Under the pieces are notes generated by a model, which saw nothing but the letters and a program-made list of their open reading frames with translations, searched no databases and had not been told where the DNA came from. From Anadara kagoshimensis (lineage: Eukaryota; Mollusca; Bivalvia; Arcoida; Arcidae), in assembly GCA_021292105.1 (NCBI GenBank), contig JACFYK010000035.1, positions 154,501-218,500 on the forward strand: DNA of 64,000 bases. Direction: 5' to 3'. Shown one piece after another: positions 24,464 to 38,469 of this stretch (position 1 is the first letter of the stretch; each line of letters starts with the position of its first letter). Both the position numbers and the translations under genes were made by a program.

Positions 24464-27400
24464 ATAAGGTAGCAAAAAGAAGAAACGTTTTATGACCTAT
24501 TTAAATTACACAGAAACACAGAAAAAATTTAGAAGAACTTGAATTATTGTTTTAACCTGTTTTGTTTTTTTTTACCAGTTACCTGTTTCATTTGACTCGT
24601 TGAAACCTGAACTGAACACACTCCACATGACACACATGACACATGACACACATACAGACTAGATAGATATACAGAATATATATGTTTTGTTTGTGACAGT
24701 TTGAAGACAAATGACTTTGTATTTTAAATGCAATTTCTACTATGTTAAAAAATTACATGTAATATTTTTAGTTTGATCAGTTTTAACTTGAACTTGTGGT
24801 CCAAATTTTAGAGCTTTAGTTATGTTTGATGATTTTTTCAGGAATTTCCACAAACTTCTTAAAGATTTATTGAAGACTTTAATTTTGTTTGATTTTTGTT
24901 TTAAATCACAGTAAAAGGTATTTTTGTGTCCACCTCTACCACATGTCCATCAAGACTGCTGTTTTACAGTCACTTTGCTTCAAGAGTTGAAATTGGCAAC
25001 AAATGATGTATTCAATCCACTTCTGCTGATTAAAGCATTATCATATTCCAATTGATTCAGTAGCAGTAAAACACTAAAGGCGTCATTAAATGTGACTGAA
25101 CACCTCATAAATTAGAACCTTTTCCAAACCATCACTGCATATGAAAGGGTTAAGGTTAGGGTTTGGCAAAGTGCCTCTTTTTAGTTCTGTCATGTGCTGA
25201 TTTTGAATTTTTATTAAAATAAGGCATTCAAAATCAACACATGACAACTTGATTTTGAATGCCTTATTTAAATAAAAATTCAAAATCAGCACATGACAGT
25301 TCAGTTGCAATGTTAACAATATTATAAGGTGTAGGTACTTCTAACTCTAAAGCACTAGCTCAGAGATCACAGTGTCACGGTGGGCTTGGCACGCTAAAGA
25401 ACCCTGCTGTATAATGCCATAAGCGCAACGCACAGGCAAAATTTCTGCACTTTCGCCTATAGCTGGCGATGTCTCGATATAAGTGAAATATTCTTGACTG
25501 GGACGTTAAACACCATTACTCACTCACTCACTCAGAGATCACAGAGAGGGCACAGTGGCCTAATGGATAAGACGTCAGTCTTCAAATCCAGGGCCTCTCA
25601 CTGCTGTTAGTTCGAGTCCCACTCAGACCACATGTGGGAAAGTGAATTTTCCTTACCGTTGGCCTCTACTGATTCACCTGGTATCAGTATTATGGACTGG
25701 GGGAATGGTACGCTTGTCTGCGGCGTACTGACTCTGTGAGCTAGCACGGTAAAGTCGCCCTGAGTGCGCGCTAGTACAAGGCAGACCATACAACACACTA
25801 GCACTTTACATGCATACACAAAAATTGTTCATAGATTAATCCATAGAGATTAATTAAATAGTTCTCGTCGCAAATAGCTGAAATATTGCTGATGCAACGT
25901 TAAGCAACATTCAACCAACCAACCAACCAATCAGAGATCACAGCACCTCTCTCCACCTAGGTTCTAATTCTACTTTTGCAGATTTGTAGGTTTGATTGAT
26001 TGTACTTTTTGGACTCATGCTAATATGACTTATGAAGGTTTATAATAGAACACTGATTATGTTGCTATATGGCATATACTTATTTTTTGAAGTTGGGATG
26101 GGATATGCGGGAATCACTTTGTCAGTGTAGGCACAATTTTATCTGAAAGTTTATTTTATCATTTTTATGGTCAGATGTTAAGGAACCTTAGTACATGTAA
26201 TTATCAGTTTGATTTGATGTATTTTTTGGTATTATTGTCATTTCCAGACTTAGATTCAAGCTTGTTCAGAAGTTACTTATGTCTGAAACTATACACAGAT
26301 GTTAAACAACCTGCGATCAATTTTCTCCACCATCAATGGGGGTGGGGGTATCTGTTTCATTCAGAGGCAATTCTGGTTTATTACTTGATTTGTTTTTTTG
26401 CATTGTTTATTTTATTTTTATTTAAACTAAGATGTCTTTTTATATTTGTGACTCAGTGACCTACTGTACACTACAAGTAGGTCATTGATGTGGTATAGGA
26501 TAGGATATAAGTTACTTACCTACTAGTAGATGTTTTAAGCTAGAGTCTGAAGTAGATGCTTAAGGCTCTGAGTAATACATGGTGATCTGACCCATTGCTG
26601 TACAGTTTTTAAACTTGATCATCCATTGTAAGTTATAACACTATCAGTGGGTCATTGATGTGGTTCTCCTATAGTATTTCTTGGTAACCTACTAGTAGAT
26701 GTTTTAAGTTTGGAGTCTGAAATAGATGCTTTAGGCTCTTAGAGGAGCGTATAATGAATGTGTGTCTAATGAATGGGTAACAATATGATGGTAGTTCTAA
26801 CGACAGTCTAACGTACTGAACTTATGCTTAACGTGTTATGAGCGTACAGCCAACTTATCCCATGCATATTACATGCATATTTCCAGCGTATTGGTGGGTA
26901 TTTCCAAATCTTTGTCAGTTTGTACCAGCAGTTCAGAGATGGAGGTATTTATACCCCCTGCTGTGTATGCTCCTCACCTGTTACGTTGATGTTCCACATA
27001 CATTTCTCATACGTCGGAGGTATGCTGATATTTGTTGCCCATATTTCAGTATACGTCCAACTCAAATACACATTACATCACGTTCGCTAACATACCCCGA
27101 CATACGTATGGGTATGCTACTCATATGCTGACAGTATGCTAGGCTCACGTTACTCTAACGGTCATTAACTGAAAATTGACCTGAGCTCATACACTGAAAA
27201 GGTGTGCATATAAACCATTTTTTTAAAAATATTTGATACGTTCCTCATACGCTGGCTCTGTACGCTAGAGTGTGACAGCGCCTTGACCTACTGGCTGTAA
27301 TAGAATCTTTAGGCTCTTGGATGGTGGTCTGACCCATTGGTTTATCAGTTTAAATTGTACATACAGATCATTTATAAGGTCATATTGTAAACTATTCTCA

Positions 27401-30400
27401 GCAGTTGTAAGTTTCAGCACCATCAGTGTAACATTGATGTGGTATTGGTATAGGATATGCTGCTGTTACTTGAATTTATTATTTGTTCAGTTCTTAGTGA
27501 AAAATGGTGATCTGACCCATTGGTTTATCAATTTTAACTTATCTGCACACCTGAGTTGATATCTCATTTATAAGGTTATATTGTAAGCCTTGATCATCAG
27601 TTGTAAGTTACAACACTGCCAGCGCACCTTAAAACAGTGAGGGGTGGTCAAGTGGACTAAAAATGTGTTTATACAAATACATATTACTGGGTACTCACAA
27701 ATAACTAAAAAAAAGCCAGGGGTTCAAAATTATGTTTTGTAATGGAAGGTCCAGGACCTTTTGCCTTTATTTTTGGCAGGTCCCACATAAAGTTTTGAAA
27801 GTCCAATATCAACATTGAAAGATCCATGTGCTATTATGTAATTATATTGAAAAAGTAGAATTATTCTGGTAAAAATGGCAGGTTCAGCGGACTTTTACAA
27901 TTTAAATATTAATGGTCCCACGGTAAAATCAATACGTCCCGGACCTCGGACCCAGGGAATTCTGAATCCCTGAAAGCATGGAAAAGAACCATAGCTAATA
28001 ATGGTTGTTTAATCACATGATTGAAAATACAGTCTAACCTGGCTTAAAGGCAACCTCTATATAAGGGCCACCTGCTTATAGAGGCCATTAGAATTGTATC
28101 CCAGCTGTACTTTATTCATATTATTTGGACTTGTATATATAGACCACCTGTCCATAAAAGCCACTTTTACCTGTTCTTGAATCCATTAGGTTGCCTTTAC
28201 AGACAGGTTTGACTGTAATCATCAAGTAGGTTAATTTAATCTTTTCAAGTATCTAAGTACATTTAATAGCAAGCAACTAGATGTTCCCTAGCCAATGCAA
28301 AGTATATAGTTCTTCTGATATGTTGTATACACATGGTTTTATGATTAATAGTTTGTTTGGTCATACATGTAATTACAGTGCAGCATGTTTAAACTGAATT
28401 CATCAGGAGTTACTAGTAACATTATATGACAGACTAACCGATGTAAACTGATAAACTCTAATCTACACAAAATCTCGGTCCTGAAGGTTGCAATCATGGC
28501 ATGCATTTTATGTTCCAAAACTGGCCGCCACCACGATACTAAAGCAGCGTCACGGCAACTAATCACATTCTAGTGTCAGTGACGTCATTAAACGTTAAAT
28601 GAGTTTTCATTCTTTTTGAGTGTAATATAAGCATGTCGGCCCTTTGTCGGAACATTGGGGGCGTGGCCGGTGATCCGTCAATTGTTACGTTAATTCCCCT
28701 GCAAACAAAGTTTTGGGTCCATTCATACATCAATCTCTCTGTCTGGCTGTCCATCCTAATATCATGTCCACTTTATTTCTTTCATGTCTATGTTATACAT
28801 GTGTTTATATGTTTATACATGTACTTATATCTAGTGTTGTTTTGTTTTGTCAGGATTCAGATCCACATCATCAACTTGATGCCTTAAAGAAGACAAAAAG
28901 TGAACTTCTGAAGAAAGTAAACGACTTAAAACAACAAATTGTTGACATAGAGACACAGGAAAATGAAGCTATCAGAGAGGTATGTATAAGGGAGATAACC
29001 CTAGGGAGGGTAATTTAAGAGAGACAACCCTGGAGAGGTTAATGTAGGGGAGTCATTGAAGACAGCACTAGGGGTAAATGTTGATAGAATCTATTATGAG
29101 TTTATCCGTGTAGGAAAGGGAAATCTCGCTCGATGGTTTGAATATTTCAGTCAGAGACTAGGCCTGCCTGTCTCTGACAGAAATATTCAACCCCCAGGGT
29201 GAGATTTCCCTATACTACATGGATAAACTCATAATTGATTCTTTTTCTTCAATTTTGATGACAATTTTTGGCTTCAAATAGAAGTTACATTGACACCGAT
29301 GCTATCTTTGTAAATCTAACTTTGTCATTAAATGTTTTACATAAAAATATGATCATCAGACATGTACCTGAATTTGGTTTATACAAAACGTATAAACTAG
29401 GAAAAAAATTATTTATTCTAATCTCTCAGAATAAACATTTGAAACACAGTAAAAATTTCTAAATTTTAGAGACTTGGGTGGCATTTTCTCGCAAGACAAC
29501 GTCATATCCCCTCAAAATGACGTCATTCAAATATCTTTTGATTGTGAGGTCACTGAAAATCTGCACAAACATGTGTGGAGGTAAAATTAGAAATTTCTAC
29601 CATTGTTTCTTCAAGCAGAAATCTTTTTCTCCCATGACAAGTCATTTAATATACAATTATTCCATCGGAGATACCTACGGTGGATATCTCTATCCTCTAT
29701 GGGCCGGGCGTGCAGGAACCTCTGTTACCTTTTATCAACCATTCAAGAACTGACCAGCCCAATACCCAAAATGTTGACTGGGGCTTAAAACAAATCACTG
29801 CACTTCATCAACCAGTATATTCGGAGCTTATTAAAGTTTTCAGCAGATTGAGTTTTACGTTTACAAGTGGCCTGTTTTACGTTTACAAGTGGCCTGTTTT
29901 ACGTTTACAAGTGGCCTGTTTTACGTTTACAAGTGGCCTGTTTTATGTTTACAAGTGGCCTGTCCACCAATATGCAGATTGTGATGTTTTATGTCTTATT
30001 TCAGCTGGAAATGGAGAGAGCATTACTGGAAGGTGAACATCAGACAGAAATGGATGAACTACAAACTGACCAAGACAGAATAAATGATCTCAAACAACGA
30101 CAAAAAGACCTGATAGAAAAAGCTGCCTTAGAACGAGAAAAAGTAAGATAAATATTTATATATACCCGTACATGTAATTATATGGCCCGTTTTCTAGTTG
30201 ATTAAACCACCAAGGTTATGTTCACTCCATGGGGGGGGGGGGGGGGGGGTGTGTGTTAAATGGACAGATATTTGATCTGAAATTGACTTAAACAATTAGG
30301 CAAGTCATTTGGTAGTGCTCTCTCTCCATAAGGATGATGGTTGGAGGGGGTCCTAATCACTGGTATTTTCCAGGGACATATCCAGTTGGTGTTTGTTAAG

Positions 30401-32737
30401 ATACTTCTTTAAAACACAGTTTACATTTATACACACCCTCCACCACCACCCCTGCTAACTAGTTTGAGGGGGGTATATAGGATTCACCATGCCTTTCTGT
30501 CAGTCTGTCCTGTTTGGGCCATATCTCGTAACTGCTTTGGACAACTGTCATAAAACTTCGCATAATAATCTTCATGGTCCAAAAGGTGTATCATGACCTT
30601 GAACCAAGGTCATATCGGAAAGGTCAGCGTTGCTGGAAAACATTAAACCCTTGTAGATGTTGGGTCTGTGGGTATTTGGCTCTCAAGAGACAGTTCTAGT
30701 TCTGATTGTTTTTATAATAACAATTGATAATAAAACAAAATTCTACTGTTATGATTTATATTATTATTATTAATTGATTTGTTAACAGGTGCTAGGACTG
30801 GTGGGTAACATTTTACTCTTTATGAATGCAGACATAACTTAATTCCTGTTAATTATGATTTAAAGTTTTGTATCTTTGTCAATGAGAACTTTAACAGACA
30901 TTTAAAAAAACAATTTTATTTTATTTTATTTTATGTTTTGCTCATTTTTAGGATATTTCCTTGTTTCTTTTTCCTCTTTCTCTCAAATTTTTTTCTCATC
31001 TCTCAAGAACCTACATATATTTTTAATTTGTCATTTTAAATTCTGTAAAACATTTTCTGTGTTTGATGTAGTAGGATATATTAACAGGATTTTATCAGCA
31101 TGACGTTTGTTATTATTTGTTGTGTTTGTTGTTAGACAATATTGTATATATTATATTGTGATGTATGTATCATATCAAGGGAGATAACCTAGCCATAGAT
31201 ATACAGTGTATCAAGGGACATAATTCATACATAGTGTTCGGTTTTTAAATAGAGGTTGAAAATGTATTCAGAATATCTTATCTGGTATGGCTTTTGTTTG
31301 GTTTTCAAGGTTATATTGTCAGTATCATCATTATATTGGTGGGAAACAGATAAAATATATAAACATTGGTATGATTTTATCTTTGTTTTAAATTGTTTAA
31401 ATTGAATGAGAAATTTATTGCAATTTTGTGAGAATAAATGGTTGCTTTACTTGTGTTGGAATGGGTGGTTAGATAACTACTGCAGTTAACTGAGAATGGC
31501 TGACATACTGTTCATCAATCAAAGGGAGGTAATCACCCAGACAATTAAAGGGAGGTAATCAGCTGAGACTACAGGTTTTTATTGGTTTGAGTGATATTGG
31601 CAGACTACTTTGAGATAAGCCAGTGATTTTATCTTTGCTTTTCAGTGTTATCTTGTGTCATGGGGTGTTAAATTTAGCAAAATTATCTACATATAGTTTA
31701 TATATCTTCTACAATGTGTATTAGGTATTTGTGATGTGCATCTTGCTGCAATAAAAATTTATATTTTGTTCATAGATTAGAATTTCGTACTTGTTAACCC
31801 AGGTGTATTCTCCATTATTTGTTTTTTATTTTATCTATTTTATTTATTCTTACGTCTCCATGACAACAATTTAGATCTGGATATTATTTATCTTGAAATT
31901 TTCCATCTTACGTAACATTTTTTCCCCAAATAACTTTAAATCTACAGTCAGAAGTTCTGGCAAGATCTTTTTTCATTGTTTCTCCATTTCTTAAAGTTTT
32001 TTAAAATTTCTCATGTTTTTTTTTCAATCTTATACAACTGATTAGATTTCGGTTCATTGACTCGATTTGTACATTGTCATTGAAGTACAGAAAGATGATA
32101 TGGGTGTTATATAGATAATTTGTTTGACTGTTTTTACCTTGAAAAATATGAGTTACAACATTTTGACCTTGAAGTACAAAAAAGAAACAAAAAATTAATA
32201 CAAAGTATTTTGGATTTACAACTGAAATGTAAAAACTGAAAATAGAAATATCTTTATTTAAAATAAAAAAAACCCCATCGTGACAACGTTCTGAAAAGAA
32301 AACAACCCTGGTACAGGTTTTGTTTTGTTTCATAGACCCATTATTGCAATATAATGCTATATTACAAACATCTCCTAAGTACAGTCAAACCTGCCTTAAA
32401 GACCACCTCTATTTTAGGATCGCCTGTTTTTAAAGGCCAACAAAATTTATCCCAATCATTCTTATTCTGTTTACATGTATTTTAACCTGTATACAAGGTC
32501 CAGTGCCCATAATTGACACTTTTACAGGTACCTTTGTGTGGCCTTTATAGACAGGTTTATATAAATATTGATATGTGTGTATATAGACACAGAATTAGTT
32601 ATGCTTGTGGTCCATTTAGAAATATTGTCTCATCTTGGATGACAATAGACCATTGTTTGCATGTTGTTGTTGGCATGTGTGTGTATTGTAGAAATTTTTA
32701 CTGGTCCTTCAGAATTTTGTATCCTGATGTTGTCTCC

Positions 32738-32772
<35 letters not shown>

Positions 32773-35700
32773 TATTTACCTTCTTCCCACTACACTAAAA
32801 TGAATACACACGTGCAAGTCACTACATATTTTCAACCCAGCGCATACACTCGTGTGTTGAGTTGAAAATCCGTCTGAAAATGCTATTTAGACCGTATCCT
32901 ATTCAGACAATACAAAATTTTCACATGTTTGGGTTTCCGGTGTAAACCCGTAGATTTCCACATTCAATCCCCACAGTGATCTGTACAGTTACACACTTTA
33001 CTCGGCAACGACTCGCGCATGCGCAGGACATGTAAAATTCGGCCATGTTCCCGGAAACGTCAATGTCAACAACATGTGATAGAAAAAGGAATGCTGTAAG
33101 TAACGGTATTTTAACATTATTATTTTGATTTTTTTTTTAAATGCTGTTATAAGTGTTTTATTGAATAACAAAGAATTAATATATTTTGGTATTGACGTTT
33201 TTTCAGCACAGAAACTTGTAATATTATTTGAAAATAAGCACTGCTTATATGGTCGCCAGGTCGACATGTTAGATCATAGTTAAGCCAACCGCTTAACAAT
33301 TTACTGATTTGTGGAGTTTTGTTGATTAATACCACTATATTTTATAAATATTTGGATATATTGGATCGATTAACGGAAGGAGGTCACCGGCCATACGTTC
33401 ATATCAGCATGAACCGGTCATGGCAGCGTACGAAAAATTTGCATGGTCTTTCAGCACTGATGTTATTAGTGTAGCGGTCTGCGTATCTTAGTGGTAGAGC
33501 AATCGCCTATAGTGCAGGAAGGTCCCGATCCCGATCCGGCACTGCATTTTTTCTTTCCTGAACAATATATTTTGGGGCTTTTCCTACCCTGGGAATTGGC
33601 CGACCAGCAGGTGGGAACCTGGTGGTTTCCATTCAACTTCAAGGAATTGAATAACATAATGAAGTGAGGAATGTAGCCATCTGGGTAGCTCAGTGGTAGA
33701 GCACTCGTCTATAGTGCAGGAGGTCCCGGGTTTGATCCATGATCCAACCCAACATTTTTCTCTTTCCTGTTACATTAGTTTGCCTGTCATCAGTTTTTTT
33801 CTAACGTCCAAATTTACTTATTTTTCCAGATTCCATTGCAGATGTTTGCAGTTTTAAAAACTTAAAAATGACCAGCTTTACATAAAGCTATGGAAAAAAA
33901 GATGGTAAGTAATGCACTGGCAAGCCCAAAGTTCAACAATGACAAATATGTTTGATAGATGTAATGTATCAATTATATCGAACATAGGTCATAGAACTTT
34001 AGTTTATTTTTATTTTTTTTTTGTAAATACTGTATTAAATGTCGTTAGTGAAAAAAGCCTGAAGCATCGTAGATTGAAATTATTTTTCATAACAGCGTAA
34101 ACTATAGAAGGGAGAGGGGTTGAAAAAAATTTGTTATAATATTATGAATGACCAACTTGATACTGTCAGTTGGTTATCATTCACATCTGGATTAATGTGA
34201 AATATTCTCAAAAGTCCTGTCACAGTAAAATCTTGTTGCTGTTATAAACTATAGATTGAATAGTGTCTAATTATGGCACCAGATATCTTATTTTAGTTTA
34301 ATGCCAGTCAAGATTAAAATTCCAGTAAATTGAGTAATATTATGAATTAAATTTAATAGAAGTATTTTCCATACACATGGCGTAGGTTACATCCACCGGA
34401 ATTTTAAGCGAGATCAGGTTCTTGTTCAGTTTTTAGAATAACACATACACATCCGTCACTTTGGGAACAAATAAAAACAGCAACCCTCTATAGACAGAAG
34501 AACCAGCAACTAGAAATAATTGGTAATTATTTTATTTTGGATTTAGAAAAGTTCTAATCTTTGAAAAATTTTAATCATTCATCTAATATATCTGCTAGGT
34601 TTATTACTGGGGGAATGCAGTGCTGTGCATAGTTCGATAGTTTCAGTTGGTATACCGTCTTGCTAGTATTGGGAATGTCTAGGGTTTAAATCCTGATTTA
34701 AAGTCACCTTTTTCATTTTTTGTCATATTTGGAGGCTCATCTGACCTAGATAGTCCCTAATTAAGAGTTTGCATAAATTATCACTATAGTAACCCATTTA
34801 GTTACTTTGGTTCATCAATATGAAAGTAAACCCCCATTCATTCAGTGACATCCATGATGAAGATGATGATGATTCAATAAAACTTTTATTATTGACTCAT
34901 ACCAAATAAAGTCTCTTGACATAACTGTATGGAAGTTTAGATGGATGTTTGGAATGCAAAAACTTCAATCAACATTGATGGTCACAAAATACTCATGAAT
35001 GCTAGATTATTCATTTCATTGTGCTAAGCATACTTGAGGTGTTTGAAATATATTATCTGTATTATCCAAAAACACACATGCAACTCACTACTTTCTATGA
35101 CATGCATGCAAGGTTCATGTTAATACAAATAGCCATGATGCTTAATTCTTACATATAACATACAATCATGCATGCAAGATCTTAAAGAATTTTCATGTAT
35201 TTTTGATACATACAATATAACAATCTGAAATGAATAAAATTTACATATTCTTTTATTTACATTTCAGCTTAGAGCAAGCATATCAGGTCAAACATTAGCC
35301 AAAGTAAGTAGGCAAACGCAAACGATATACATGTACAATATTTCTTTTTTTTTAAATTGTGAAATATGTGTAATGTTTTCTTTAATTTATTTCCATTCAG
35401 GTCATGACAAAGCCAATTTTCAAAAGTCATTTACTTTTATAAATTTGATGTTGCAACCTCTTAGTGTATCAGTTCTATTCTCATCAATTACAGACCACTG
35501 CGGTAGCTAAGTTGGTAGAGTGCTCGCTCCGTAAATGGGAGGTCGTGGGTTCGAACCCGGGCCGCGTCTGACCCAAGACTTAAAAGTGGGTAGTGACTGT
35601 TCTTTTGCCAAGCACTCGGCATTACAAAATGAAAGTCACAGTTCTTTCGGATGGGAACTTGAAATAAACGAGGTCCCGTGTCTTAGTAGGCTCGACACGA

Positions 35701-38433
35701 TAAAGAACCCTGCTGTATAATGCCATCAGCGCAACGCACAGGCAAAATTTCTGCACCTTCGCCTATAGCTGGCGACGTCTCGATATGAATGAAATATTCT
35801 TGACTGGGACGTTAAACACCATTAATCAATCAATCATTCATCAATTACATCAACACTGAACTAGTTTAACACAATTGTTTTAAACTTATGCTAGATAAAC
35901 AGAGCTATTTTATTGCAAAAGAAACTCACTTTACTATGGCGTGAACAATTACAGGAAATTTGAAACTTTCCAGTAGTCCATGAGTTTTTAATCATCTGAC
36001 CATAATATTCTATTGTCTCACAATTTATAGAATGCAAGTGCTGTAAAATGTATACATAGATCAGTTTAAATTCTGTTATTTGAAATACAGCGATTTTTAG
36101 ATATTGACATTTATGATTGTAGGTGCCTAGAATTGATAGTCTCAGTAGTGACCAATATTGGTGTGAAAGTGGGTTGGACTAGGATGGCTTCTGCAAAATG
36201 TTAATCAATCAGTACATTGGTAAGAGAAGTGAAAAAAATTGAATTGCGCATTTGTACCAATTTTAAAACTGCTAAAGTTCTCATCATGTTTTGCATACGT
36301 CAAAATACATGTTAATGGGTACATTATGATTGGAAGGGATAATAATCTGATAAGTTCCTCTTGAAATGTCTGAAAAATGAGCACTACTAACAATCATTTT
36401 CATGGATTAATTTTAAAACAATTAGGAGTTATTTGTGTACACAAATGCCAAATCTAGGTACACGCTGACGCAGTGTGAGCCCAAAAATACGGTATAGAAA
36501 TGAAACCTGACTTGCCTGTCTTGGATATATTAAATTCTCAACAAAATCTTTTAAGGCTTGAACAGCAACTTAACTATCTGGATTAATTGAAAAATTAAAT
36601 TAAAGGTATATTGTAAATGATATTACAGTGTTTTTCTGTTTATTATTTTATAAAGACCTTGAAAATCCTTACATTAGACAGTAGTCTTGAAAACCTCTTG
36701 AAAAATCCTTAAATTTTTTTTACCCAAAACTTGTATGAACCATTTTTTACACAAATATGTTCAGACTGTTTGATTTATTTTGGTAGGGTTTGGGGTTTTT
36801 GCTACTAAGACATTTTATAAGGGCGATTTCCTGTTAGAATATGTCGGTGAACGAATAAGTTTGGAAGAAGCAGTTGAGAGAAAGAAAAAACAGAAAAACA
36901 ACAGATGTTACATGTATTATTTTAGATATAGAGAGAAGACATGTTGGTACGTATATATAATAGATTTACATTTTAAATAGAATAAAATACACTGATGAAT
37001 TTGCAGACCCATATGCAAATTGGGAGTTTATTTTCAATGTAATTCTTATCAAGTTTATGCAAATTTGAATTATATTTAAAAATGTAGATCAGGGCTCTAC
37101 AATGCGAGTAAAACACTCGCATATGCGAGTAATTATTTGTAAATGCGAGTGGATATGTCAAATTCACTCGCCCATGTGCGAGTAGAAAGTCAAATCCGGA
37201 TTTTTCCTTTCCGTTTTCGACAATGAAATTACTCTCATCAAGCAACATCTTTAAAGCACTTAAATTCATACAGCTGCAATCCGTTAATTTGTTAAGCGTT
37301 TATGTGATCACGTTCTCAAGTGCCAATTTCATCGCTGAGTTGTAAACAAAATTGGCAGATATATTTGTTTTTTAAGGCATGAGTACGAATAAAAATTAGA
37401 ATAAATGACCAGGAAGAAATGGCCTCGTATTTGACTCAGTTCCAGGGATACCTTGATGGAAAAACAAATGTAATCCTTTATAACGATGAAGGAAATCTGG
37501 TTCCCAAGTTTGCCCGAAAAAAAGTTTTAAACCGGGGAAAAAAACTTTAAAAGATATATCTGAAATTTTACATTTGGTGGGTGTATCTAGCTACACAGGA
37601 GATATTTACATTTTTGGAGCAACTCCCCTCGCACCTCTGATTTAAGTACATGTGTTTGAAATTAATTTGCCGGTTTTTAAAGTTTTTTCTTTCAGTGGCT
37701 TTTAGACATGCGCCGCAATTTTTGTGTTTGATGCCACAATAAAAGTAAATTGAATAAAAAATGTTGGGTCCAACTGCTTTGTCTGCATCTTTAAAATTAA
37801 GCAGTAATTAGAAATGTTTCCAGTGTAATTGAATCCAAATTAAATTGATATTTATAAAAGAAATATGTGGCGAGTAAGATTTTTGCTCTGGCTAGTAAAC
37901 ATCTCAGGTTTACTAGCCAGGAGGCTAGTGAAAAAAATTGCAATCGTAGAGCCCTGTAGATATTAATAGATTGAAGAAATCACTAAAATTAAGGCCTTAT
38001 TTAAAAAGGTAATGTATTATTTTAGATAGGTCATGACCAAGGAACAATCACAGAACTACATGCAGTTCCTGATAATTGTTTCTATTGCTATGGTCTCTGT
38101 CAGATTTAAAACAAATTAAAACAATATTGAAGTAATGATCTTTACACCAAAATTCATGTTCAGATGCTCCATACATATGTTTAATTTCAGTTTTGCAGAT
38201 TTCAGTACTTTCTAAGACTGGTTGTACATGTATTTATATTCATCAAGGAAAGGCATTATCATTTCTCTGGTCATTAGAAGATTGTCCAAGAAAATATTCC
38301 ACATTTTCTCTTTTGCACCAGTTTTCAATCTTTTTATCAATATACATGTAGTAAATATAAAAAATTGGAATTGAATGTTTAATTTTGTGTAATGTAATGT
38401 TTTTTATTATTATAAAAATAGTAATAATTACAG

Positions 38434-38469
<36 letters not shown>

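Noticed and set aside
26740-27280. A CpG-richer stretch that might be a gene or promoter
   Set aside because: It has repeated ACGTTA/CATACG words and no exon structure, so it looks like a decayed dispersed element.
33831-33904. A coding second exon of the nested gene with ATG at 33890
   Set aside because: Splice signals are good, but the frame from exon 1 meets a stop within it, and starting at 33890 leaves the later phases unmatched with the stronger exon 2 acceptor. I mention it only as a possible alternative 5' exon.
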